Positions 5,383 through 11,965 of a DNA stretch of 13,153 nt are shown here, piece by piece. Source of the stretch: JAMXLO01 sp964427005 (GTDB lineage Bacteria; Pseudomonadota; Alphaproteobacteria; Acetobacterales; Acetobacteraceae); contig CAYRTL010000130.1 of the NCBI GenBank assembly GCA_964427005.1, positions 1-13,153 of the forward strand, given 5' to 3'. Every line of letters starts with the position of its first letter. The first letter of the stretch is position 1. Under the pieces are notes generated by a model. That model was not told the DNA's origin and searched no databases. It saw nothing but the letters and a program-made list of their open reading frames with translations. The translations under genes and the position numbers were made by a program.

Positions 5383-6687
5383 ATGCTGAGTCCTGAAGAC
5401 AACGACCTGCTCTGCCGCGTCGAAGGCGATGCGCCGATGGGGCAGATCATGCGGCGGCATTGGTTGCCGGCGTGTCTGTCGGAAGAGGTCGTCGAACGCG
5501 ACGGCGCACCGGTGCGCGTGCGCCTGCTCGGAGAGGACCTGATCGCGTTCCGCGACAGCGACGGTCGGCTTGGCCTCATCGGCGAATACTGCCCGCACCG
5601 CCGAGCGTCGCTGGCACTGGGACGCAACGAGCAATGCGGCGTGCGTTGCCTCTATCACGGCTGGAAGATCGACGTGTCCGGCAACGTGCTGGAGATGCCG
5701 TCCGAACCACCTGACTCCCGGTTCAAAGAGAAGGTGAAGCACAAGTCGTATCCGGTGCACGAAGCTGCTGGCCTTGTGTGGGTGTTCATGGGTCCCCAGG
5801 CGGAAATGCCGCCGTTCGACCCGCCGGTGTTCCAACCCACGCCGGACACGCACATCTCGATCGCCAAGATCGTCGTCGATTGCAACTGGGCGCAGGTGCT
5901 GGAAGGCGCGATCGATTCCGCGCATTCCTCGACGCTGCATTCGTCGGACATGGTCCCGGCACAGGTGAATGAATCCAGCGTCGCCAATGACCAGCTATGG
6001 CTGCGGCCTTCGACCGATAGGGCACCGCGGCTGGTAGTCCAGCGGACCTCCTTCGGCTTTCGCTACGCCGCGCTGCGCAAGCCGATACGCAACGAAGCGA
6101 CCCACATGTATGTGCGCACGACGCTGTTCATCGCGCCGTTTACCGTGCAGATCCCGCGCAACAACCTCTACAACATGGCGATCCATCAAATCCCGATGGA
6201 CGACACGCACACCATGTTTCACTTCATTGCCTGGGGTGGGGACACGACGCCGGATGCGCCCACGTGGCGGCGTTTTCTCGGTGCCGAAGTCGGCTTGGAT
6301 GTCGATCGGCGTTGGCGCAAGATCCGCACGCGCGACAACGATTTCCTGCAGGACCGCGCAGCGATGCGCGAAGGCAATTTCACTGGCATTCGCGGCATTC
6401 CGAACCAGGATATCGCCATGTGGGAGACAATGGGGCCGATCGCCGATCGCTCGCTTGAACGGCTGGGCGTGAGCGACACTGCCATCCTCCAGTTCCGCCG
6501 CATCATGGTGGAGGCAGTGCGCGACTTCCTTGCCACTGGGCGCGTGATCGGCCGTGGCCAACCATATATCCCGCACGCGAAGCTGCGTTCCTTCGAAGGT
6601 GTCGTGCCGAAGACGGAGGATTGGCGCACCTTGGGCGTCTCACCGGAGGAACTCGCACTCGCGCCAATCAGCGAGGCTGCGGAATGA
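5383..6687 (+). CDS. Rieske ring-hydroxylating oxygenase, phthalate 4,5-dioxygenase type
   Basis: This 434-residue protein is the oxygenase (alpha) component of a non-haem iron Rieske oxygenase, which adds O2 to aromatic rings or demethylates substrates using electrons from a separate reductase. The Rieske cluster ligands are Cys70-Pro-His72 and Cys89-Leu-Tyr-His92. The catalytic iron site is seen in NWAQVLEGAIDSAHSSTLH, with bridging Asp178 and ligands His181 and His186, and in IPNQDIAMWETMGPIADRS, whose NQD Asp should be the third ligand. The one-component length and the NQDIAMWE block place it in the phthalate 4,5-dioxygenase/OphA2-Pht3-like branch. A TTG at 5353 would add 10 residues, but GGAGGG (5371-5376), 6 bases before the ATG, supports 5383. 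It leads an operon with a dihydroxyphthalate decarboxylase-like gene (ATGA overlap), which supports a carboxylated aromatic substrate. The required reductase is not in the window. Confidence 0.93.
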   Translation: MLSPEDNDLLCRVEGDAPMGQIMRRHWLPACLSEEVVERDGAPVRVRLLGEDLIAFRDSDGRLGLIGEYCPHRRASLALGRNEQCGVRCLYHGWKIDVSGNVLEMPSEPPDSRFKEKVKHKSYPVHEAAGLVWVFMGPQAEMPPFDPPVFQPTPDTHISIAKIVVDCNWAQVLEGAIDSAHSSTLHSSDMVPAQVNESSVANDQLWLRPSTDRAPRLVVQRTSFGFRYAALRKPIRNEATHMYVRTTLFIAPFTVQIPRNNLYNMAIHQIPMDDTHTMFHFIAWGGDTTPDAPTWRRFLGAEVGLDVDRRWRKIRTRDNDFLQDRAAMREGNFTGIRGIPNQDIAMWETMGPIADRSLERLGVSDTAILQFRRIMVEAVRDFLATGRVIGRGQPYIPHAKLRSFEGVVPKTEDWRTLGVSPEELALAPISEAAE

Positions 6688-7670
6688 CCCGGCTCGCGCT
6701 TTCCCTCGCTGTCGGCGATTACGACCGGGTGCGGCCGCTGGTCGATGGCAGCGTGCTTATCGACGGCGTCGATCCGGTTTTCATGCTGCTGGAGCCGGAG
6801 GAGATCTTTTTCCGCGCCTTCCGCCACGCGGATTTTGATATCTGCGAGCTGTCAATGAGCAGCTTCACCGTGAAGACCGCGAATGGCGACTGCCCGTATG
6901 TCGGCGTTCCGGTGTTTCCGTCGCGCTCGTTCCGTCACAACTCCATCTATGTCCGCACCGACCGCATCAGCCGTCCGGAGGACCTGAAGGGCAAGCGGAT
7001 CGGTGTGCCGGAATACCAGGTCACCGCGAATGTATGGACGCGTGCGGTGCTGGAAGACGAGCACGGGGTAAAGCCGTCGGACGTTACCTGGGTGCGCGGC
7101 GGCTACGAACAGGCGGGACGCATCGAGAAGATCGCGCTGAACCTGCCACCCGACGTGCGCGTCGAGGATGCGCCGGCCAATGCGACGATCTCCGGCATGC
7201 TGGCCAATGGTGAAATCGATGCGGTGATCGGTCCGCGTGCGCCATCCTGCTTCGGACACCATCCGAATGTTGGTTGGCTTTACCCCGATCCTGCCGCAGC
7301 CGCAGCGGCATGGTTCCGCAAGTCGCGGATCTTCCCGATCATGCACATCCTCGGCATCCGCCGGACGCTGGCCGAGCAGCATCCATGGCTACCAATGGCC
7401 GCCATGAAGGCGTTCGAGCAGGCAAAGGCACGGGCATTGGCCAAGCTCGCGGACACGGCTGCCTCCAAGGTGACGCTGCCATTCCTGGACGAACACCTGC
7501 ATGCGGCGCGCAAGCTGATGGGCGACGACTTCTGGTCCTATGGTCTCGACGCAAATCGTCATGTGCTGGAGACGTTTTTGCGCCGCCATCACGCCGAGGG
7601 ATTGTCGCCGCGCGTATTGCGGCCGGAAGAACTGTTCCACCCGTCAACGCACGAAACGCATCGCATCTGA
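6684..7670 (+). CDS. 4,5-dihydroxyphthalate decarboxylase family protein
   Basis: This 328-residue protein resembles the Pht5-type 4,5-dihydroxyphthalate decarboxylase family, which in phthalate degradation converts 4,5-dihydroxyphthalate to protocatechuate. Family blocks are LSLAVGDYDRVRPLVDG near the N-terminus, EPEEIFFRAFRHADFDICEL around residues 37-56, and LKGKRIGVPEYQVTANVWTR around 101-120. The fold is that of periplasmic substrate-binding proteins, so some members could be binding proteins. Here no signal peptide is visible, which favours a cytoplasmic enzyme. I chose the ATG at 6684 because it overlaps the oxygenase stop by four bases (ATGA); the earlier in-frame ATG at 6621 lies deep inside the oxygenase gene. 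Its place straight after a phthalate-dioxygenase-like gene and before an ABC importer supports a catabolic role. The real substrate may be another vicinal dihydroxy aromatic acid or a heterocycle. Confidence 0.83.
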   Translation: MTRLALSLAVGDYDRVRPLVDGSVLIDGVDPVFMLLEPEEIFFRAFRHADFDICELSMSSFTVKTANGDCPYVGVPVFPSRSFRHNSIYVRTDRISRPEDLKGKRIGVPEYQVTANVWTRAVLEDEHGVKPSDVTWVRGGYEQAGRIEKIALNLPPDVRVEDAPANATISGMLANGEIDAVIGPRAPSCFGHHPNVGWLYPDPAAAAAAWFRKSRIFPIMHILGIRRTLAEQHPWLPMAAMKAFEQAKARALAKLADTAASKVTLPFLDEHLHAARKLMGDDFWSYGLDANRHVLETFLRRHHAEGLSPRVLRPEELFHPSTHETHRI

Positions 7671-7676
7671 CGCAAC

Positions 7677-8474
7677 GTGGGCGCCGCGCTTTCCGTCAGG
7701 CACGTCACGAAGCGGTTTGGCGCGGGCAACGCGGCGATTACGGCCGTGCAGGACATGTCATTCGATGTGGCGGAGGGCGAGTTCGTATCCATCATCGGCC
7801 CGTCCGGCTGTGGAAAATCCACGCTGTTCCACATCATCGGCGGCTTGACAGGCGAGCATGAAGGCACGGTGACCGTGGGAGGCGAGCCGATCACCGGGCC
7901 GCATCCCGCGATTGGGATGGTGTTCCAGGAGGAAAGCACCTTCCCTTGGCGCAGCGTCATCGACAACGTGGCCTTTGCACTGGAACTACGCGGGATTCCG
8001 CGCGGGGAGCGGCTGGAGCGCGCGCGGCATCACGTGGCACTTGTCGGCTTGCAAGGCTTCGAGCGTCGCTATCCGTCGGAGCTGTCGGGCGGGATGCGCC
8101 AGCGCGTGGCGATCGCCCGCACGCTGGCCGCAAAGCCGCGTATCCTGCTGATGGATGAGCCGTTCGCATCGCTGGATGAGCAGACGCGTTTGCTACTCGG
8201 CAACAAGGTGACGCAGATCCAGCAGCAGCTTCACCAGACGACGCTGCTGATCACGCACAGTCTGACCGAGGCGGTGCAGCTTTCCGACCGCATTCTGGTC
8301 ATGACATTTCGCCCCGGCCGCTTGCGGCGCGTTGTCCAGGTGAATCTGCCGCGACCGCGCAGCGATGACATTCTGAGCAGCCCGGAATTCGGTGCCTATG
8401 TCGCCGAATTGTGGGGCGACCTGCGCGACGAGGCGAGTCGTGGCCTCGCAGTCGCAGAACAAGCCGCGGCCTGA
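7677..8474 (+). CDS. ABC importer ATPase (NrtD/TauB/SsuB type)
   Basis: This 265-residue nucleotide-binding subunit powers the importer encoded by the next three genes. All motifs are present: Walker A GPSGCGKST at 41-49, Q-loop Gln84 in VFQEESTFPW, signature LSGGMRQR at 136-143, Walker B ILLMDEPF at 156-163, and switch His194 in LITHS. The pattern TFPWRSVIDNVAF and the C-terminal VMTFRPGR segment are typical of the nitrate/sulfonate/taurine branch of importers. The start is GTG at 7677, only 6 bases after the decarboxylase stop, with no strong Shine-Dalgarno, so coupling to upstream translation is likely. The C-terminus (SRGLAVAEQAAA) is slightly extended. Confidence 0.95.
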   Translation: MGAALSVRHVTKRFGAGNAAITAVQDMSFDVAEGEFVSIIGPSGCGKSTLFHIIGGLTGEHEGTVTVGGEPITGPHPAIGMVFQEESTFPWRSVIDNVAFALELRGIPRGERLERARHHVALVGLQGFERRYPSELSGGMRQRVAIARTLAAKPRILLMDEPFASLDEQTRLLLGNKVTQIQQQLHQTTLLITHSLTEAVQLSDRILVMTFRPGRLRRVVQVNLPRPRSDDILSSPEFGAYVAELWGDLRDEASRGLAVAEQAAA

Positions 8475-8477
8475 GTC

Positions 8478-9215
8478 ATGGCAGCGGTCCTCGGCTGCCT
8501 GAGCCTGGTAGCCGCAGGCGGATTGCTGCAGGTGCTTATCGTAACCGATATCATCAGCCGCTACGTCGTCCCGCCGCCATGGGATGTGCTGGCCGCGCTC
8601 CAGCGCATCGTGCTGGAGGAGCATGTGGTCGCGCGCTTTCTGCTCACCACTGCCGAGACGTTCGGTGCAGGGTTGCTCATTCTTTCAGTTGGCGTGCCAA
8701 TCGGTTTTTGGCTGCACCGATCGGTGCAGGCGCGGCGCGCCTTCGAACCCTGGGTCGCGGCATGGGCCGCCGCACCGCTGGTCCTGGCATACCCATTGTT
8801 CCTTGTGCTATTCGGCCGCTCCTCACTCACCATCATCATACTGGGTTTCGCGGCCGGTGTGGCGCCGGTCGTATTGAAAACACTCGAGGGCCTCGTGGCG
8901 ACGCGGTCCGTCCTGATCGACGTCGGCCGCTCACTGCGGATGACACCCGCTCAGATGTTCCGCAAGATCCTGTTTCCGGCGGCGCTGCCTGCGATCTTCA
9001 CCGGCCTGCGTCTCGGCTTGACGTTCAGCCTGATCAACATCGTTGGTGTCGAGTTCCTGATCAATCTGGGCGGGCTCGGGCAGCTCATCAACGAATTAGC
9101 CGAACGCTACGACCTCGCGGGAACCTACGCAGCGATCGTCTTCGTGGTGCTGGCCAGCGTTCTGTTCTTCGTCTGCATGGAACACATCGAGCGATGGCTG
9201 CAGCGGACGTACTGA
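8478..9215 (+). CDS. ABC importer permease 1
   Basis: This 245-residue inner-membrane permease has about six hydrophobic segments (about 5-25, 60-80, 95-113, 116-136, 176-198 and 216-234). The cytoplasmic coupling (EAA-type) loop is IDVGRSLRMTPAQMFRKILFP, about residues 147-167. This is the BPD-transport inner-membrane family used by nitrate, sulfonate, taurine and pyrimidine-precursor importers. A stop in the same frame (the ATPase TGA at 8472-8474) limits the start, and ATG 8478 is the first available, 3 bases on. No clear Shine-Dalgarno is seen, which fits reinitiation. It overlaps permease 2 by 22 bases. Confidence 0.92.
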   Translation: MAAVLGCLSLVAAGGLLQVLIVTDIISRYVVPPPWDVLAALQRIVLEEHVVARFLLTTAETFGAGLLILSVGVPIGFWLHRSVQARRAFEPWVAAWAAAPLVLAYPLFLVLFGRSSLTIIILGFAAGVAPVVLKTLEGLVATRSVLIDVGRSLRMTPAQMFRKILFPAALPAIFTGLRLGLTFSLINIVGVEFLINLGGLGQLINELAERYDLAGTYAAIVFVVLASVLFFVCMEHIERWLQRTY

Positions 9216-9952
9216 GGATACGTCGCGCACGATTGCTTGCTGCGGTGCTGATCCTGGCAGCCTGGCAGGCGCTGGCTTCGTCCGGGCTGCTGTTCCGCGA
9301 CGTGGTGCCGTCGCTCTGGCGGATCGCCGTCGCAATTGCCGTCACGCTGACCACACCTGTCTTTTACGCCAATCTGCGCATCACTGCGATGGAATTCGTG
9401 GTCGCGATCATCATTGGCGCCAGTACCGGCATTTTGGTGGGGCTTGGTCTTGGCGCGAACCGATTCCTGTCGCGCGCCTACGAACGATGGGTACACTATC
9501 TCGCGCCGGTCCCGAAGATCATCTTCTTCCCTGCCTTGCTCCTGGCATTTGGCGCCGGACCTGAATCCAAGATCGCGATGGGAGCGATCTCCTGCTTCTT
9601 CCCCGTGGCGATCAGCGTTGCCGCCGGTGTGCGCGGGGTATCGCGCGTGCTGATCCGCGTCGGCTACAGTTTTCGCGCCACGCGCTGGCAGATGGCGACC
9701 AAGGTGTACCTGCCAGCCGTCCGCGAGCCGCTGCTGAACGGGCTGCGCCTCGGGTTCGGCGTGGCCGCTATAGGTGTGCTGCTGGCAGAGACCAAGCTGT
9801 CCAAGGTTGGCATTGGCTCGCTGGTGATGGACGCCTATCGCCGCTTCGATATGCCGGGGATGTATGCGCTGCTGATTCTGGTGGTATTGCTGGTGGCCGG
9901 CACGAACATGGCGGTAGGCCGCCTCAGCACGAACCAAGGGAGGAGAAGATGA
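9194..9952 (+). CDS. ABC importer permease 2
   Basis: This 252-residue inner-membrane permease is of the same family as its neighbour but clearly different in sequence, so the channel is probably a heterodimer. Many NrtB/TauC/SsuC systems have one permease that pairs with itself. The coupling loop is IRVGYSFRATRWQMATKVYLP, about residues 154-174. The N-terminus has a basic stretch (RIRRAR, residues 8-13) followed by a hydrophobic helix, as expected for an inside-positive membrane protein. The frame stays open far upstream into the ATPase gene, but the homologous part begins here. ATG 9194 gives a 22-base overlap with permease 1; a TTG at 9233 is an alternative start that would remove the overlap. 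Confidence 0.88.
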   Translation: MAAADVLRIRRARLLAAVLILAAWQALASSGLLFRDVVPSLWRIAVAIAVTLTTPVFYANLRITAMEFVVAIIIGASTGILVGLGLGANRFLSRAYERWVHYLAPVPKIIFFPALLLAFGAGPESKIAMGAISCFFPVAISVAAGVRGVSRVLIRVGYSFRATRWQMATKVYLPAVREPLLNGLRLGFGVAAIGVLLAETKLSKVGIGSLVMDAYRRFDMPGMYALLILVVLLVAGTNMAVGRLSTNQGRRR

Positions 9953-10905
9953 TAAGCCGACGCAGGCTGATGGCGGCAACTATTCCTGTCGCACTGGCGC
10001 TGAAGCATCGGGCGCGTGCGGCTGAGAGTCTGCGTCTCGCAGTCGGGCAGAAAGGCAATTGGGATACTTCGGTCGCGGAGCTTGGCCAGCGCGCCGGCAT
10101 TTTCCGCAAGCACGATCTGGAACTCGACATCCTTTACACGCAAGGCAGCGGCGAGACGCTGCAGGCTGTGCTGTCGCGCAGCGCGGAAATCGGTGTGGCT
10201 GGCGGCACCCTCGGCGCCATGGGAGCGTTCGCGAAGGGTGCCCCGGTGCGGATCATCGCCTCGGAAGCAACCGGTGCGGGCGACCTGTTCTGGTACGTCC
10301 GGTCGGACTCGTCAATCAAGTCGATCAAGGAAACCACCGGCAAGACCGTCGCTTATTCCACGCAAGGCTCATCGACCAACAGCGTCGTTCTGGGTTTCGT
10401 TGACACGTTCAACATCAAGCCCGAGCTGGTTGCCACTGGCGGCATTCCGGGCACGTTCACCCAGGTGATGTCCGGCCAGATCGACGTGGGCTGGTCCGCC
10501 GCGCCGTACCTTTTGGATGCGGCGGAGGACGGCAAGATTCGCATCCTTGCCAATGGCAACGATGTGCCATCCATGCGCAACCAGACCGTGCGGGTGAATG
10601 TGGCTCATGCGGCCGCGCTGGCGGCAAGGATGCCGGCAATCCAGCGCTTCACCGCTGGGTATCGTGAAACCGTGCACTGGATGTACAGCGATCCGGCAGC
10701 CGCCAAGGCATACGCCGAATTCGCCGGCGTTCAGGAACGCCTGGTCAAGCGATTGCGCGAGGAGTTCTTTCCGAACGAGGTGATCTGGTCGAACAAGATC
10801 ACCGGCGTCGATTCACTGATGGCCGATGCGGTTCGGTTCAAATTCATCCAGGCGCCGCTGAGCAAGGAGCAAGTGGCTGAACTGATCCAGATTCCCACGG
10901 CGTAA
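9949..10905 (+). CDS. ABC importer substrate-binding protein (NrtA/TauA/SsuA-like)
   Basis: This 318-residue secreted or periplasmic binding protein delivers substrate to the two permeases. The N-terminus MISRRRLMAATIPVALALKH followed by RARAAES looks like an export signal with a Tat-like SRRR motif and probable cleavage after ARAA. The mature part shows the family pattern for nitrate/sulfonate/taurine binding proteins: LAVGQKGNWDTSVAELGQ, GIFRKHDLELDILYTQGSGE, LSRSAEIGVAGG and KETTGKTVAYSTQGSSTNSV. A strong AAGGGAGGAG (9936-9945) precedes the ATG, which overlaps the permease stop by four bases (ATGA). This strong site suggests that the binding protein is made in excess over the membrane parts. 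Ligand identity is unknown; the operon suggests an aromatic or heterocyclic carboxylate. Confidence 0.92.
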   Translation: MISRRRLMAATIPVALALKHRARAAESLRLAVGQKGNWDTSVAELGQRAGIFRKHDLELDILYTQGSGETLQAVLSRSAEIGVAGGTLGAMGAFAKGAPVRIIASEATGAGDLFWYVRSDSSIKSIKETTGKTVAYSTQGSSTNSVVLGFVDTFNIKPELVATGGIPGTFTQVMSGQIDVGWSAAPYLLDAAEDGKIRILANGNDVPSMRNQTVRVNVAHAAALAARMPAIQRFTAGYRETVHWMYSDPAAAKAYAEFAGVQERLVKRLREEFFPNEVIWSNKITGVDSLMADAVRFKFIQAPLSKEQVAELIQIPTA

Positions 10906-10928
10906 GTAAGACTGTCGCTCGCGCCGAG

Positions 10929-10956
10929 TTGCCTCCTGCCGCCAGCACGCTAGCCT
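10929..10956 (+). promoter_or_regulatory. Candidate promoter of the reductase-enolase pair
   Basis: TTGCCT (10929-10934) and TAGCCT (10951-10956) with a 16-base spacer lie in the 76-base gap after the substrate-binding protein gene. The -10 ends 25 bases before the ATG at 10982, with the Shine-Dalgarno in between. The same TAGCCT occurs at nearly the same distance ahead of the divergent hydrolase gene, which raises its credibility. No terminator hairpin is visible in the gap, so readthrough from the ABC operon is also likely. Confidence 0.4.
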
Positions 10957-10981
10957 GCGCGCCTTCGGAAGAGGTGCCGGA

Positions 10982-11965
10982 ATGGAATACACGACGCTGG
11001 GGCGGACGGGGCTGAAGGTGAGCGTTGCCGGTCTGGGATGCGGCGGATTCAGCCGCCTGGGCCTGAGCACCGGCGGGACTGAGGCGAGCGCCATCGCGAT
11101 CATTCATGCGGCGCTCGACCAGGGCGTGAACCTGCTCGACACCGCCGCGCCATACGGCACCGAGAGCGTGGTGGGAAAGGCCATCAAGACCGTGCCGCGG
11201 GACAAGGTGGTGATCGCCACCAAGTCCTCAGTGATCCGCGGCGGCGAGCGCTGGACACCGGAGCGTGTCGTGGCAAGTCTCGACAATTCACTACGCGAAC
11301 TTGGCATCGACTGCATCGACGTGTTTCAGCTCCACGCGGTTCCGCCGTCGGGCTATGGGTACGTGCGCGATGTCATCGCGCCGGTGCTGCTGAAGGAGAA
11401 GGAAAAGGGGAAGTTCCGCTTTCTCGGCATCACCGAAACGTCACCGAATGATCTCGAGCATGAAATGCTGTTGCGCGCGATTCCCGACGGGCTGTGGGAC
11501 GTGGTGATGGTGGCGTTCCATCTGATGAACCAGAACACGCGCGAGGCGGTGTTCCCGGCAACGCTGAACCACCGCGTCGGCACGCTGATGATGTTCGCCG
11601 TGCGCGGCATTTTTGCCCGCACCGAACGCGTGGTCGAGGCGATGAAGGACCTGGCACGCCAAGGCAAGGTGCCCCAGTGGCTGGCCGATGATCCGAACCC
11701 ACTCGGCTTCCTGATCCATCCAGGCGGCGCGACCAGCCTGACAGACGCGGCGTACCGTTACGTGCGGCACGAACCGGGAGTCGATGTCGTGCTGTTCGGC
11801 ACCGGTGATCAGGCGCATCTGCGGTCGAACATCGAGTCCATCCTGCGGCCGCCACTGCCGCAGCCGGATCGCGATCGATTAAAGGAACTGTTCAGCCATC
11901 TGCGTGGCGTAGGCCTGGTCGCGCCACCGCCCGCGCAAGCCGCGACAAAGGGAGCAACGGCATGA
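10982..11965 (+). CDS. Aldo/keto reductase
   Basis: This 327-residue NAD(P)-dependent oxidoreductase has the AKR TIM-barrel fold. The catalytic tetrad is complete: Asp53 and Tyr58 in LLDTAAPYG, Lys81 in IATKSS, and His118 in VFQLHAV. The N-terminal hairpin MEYTTLGRTGLKVSVAGLGCG is typical, and the overall form resembles the aldose/pyridoxal dehydrogenase-like AKRs that oxidise sugars or reduce aldehydes. It could supply a carbonyl reduction or alcohol/diol oxidation in the pathway; the substrate is unknown. GGAAGAGG (10967-10974) sits 7 bases before the ATG. The last codons contain the Shine-Dalgarno of the next gene, and the stop overlaps its start by four bases, so the two are translationally coupled. 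Confidence 0.92.
   Translation: MEYTTLGRTGLKVSVAGLGCGGFSRLGLSTGGTEASAIAIIHAALDQGVNLLDTAAPYGTESVVGKAIKTVPRDKVVIATKSSVIRGGERWTPERVVASLDNSLRELGIDCIDVFQLHAVPPSGYGYVRDVIAPVLLKEKEKGKFRFLGITETSPNDLEHEMLLRAIPDGLWDVVMVAFHLMNQNTREAVFPATLNHRVGTLMMFAVRGIFARTERVVEAMKDLARQGKVPQWLADDPNPLGFLIHPGGATSLTDAAYRYVRHEPGVDVVLFGTGDQAHLRSNIESILRPPLPQPDRDRLKELFSHLRGVGLVAPPPAQAATKGATA

Noticed and set aside
5338..5940. Minus-strand frame of 200 codons opposite the start of the Rieske gene
   Set aside because: It is antisense to the Rieske cluster-binding region with conserved Cys/His ligands; His/Arg-rich composition marks it as a shadow.
8411..9193. Upstream extension of the permease 2 frame by about 260 codons
   Set aside because: The extension overlaps permease 1 out of frame and has arginine-rich, non-membrane composition; permease homology starts near 9194.
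10906..10981. Possible terminator between the binding-protein and reductase genes
   Set aside because: No stable stem-loop followed by a T-run is visible; only a weak promoter candidate could be supported.
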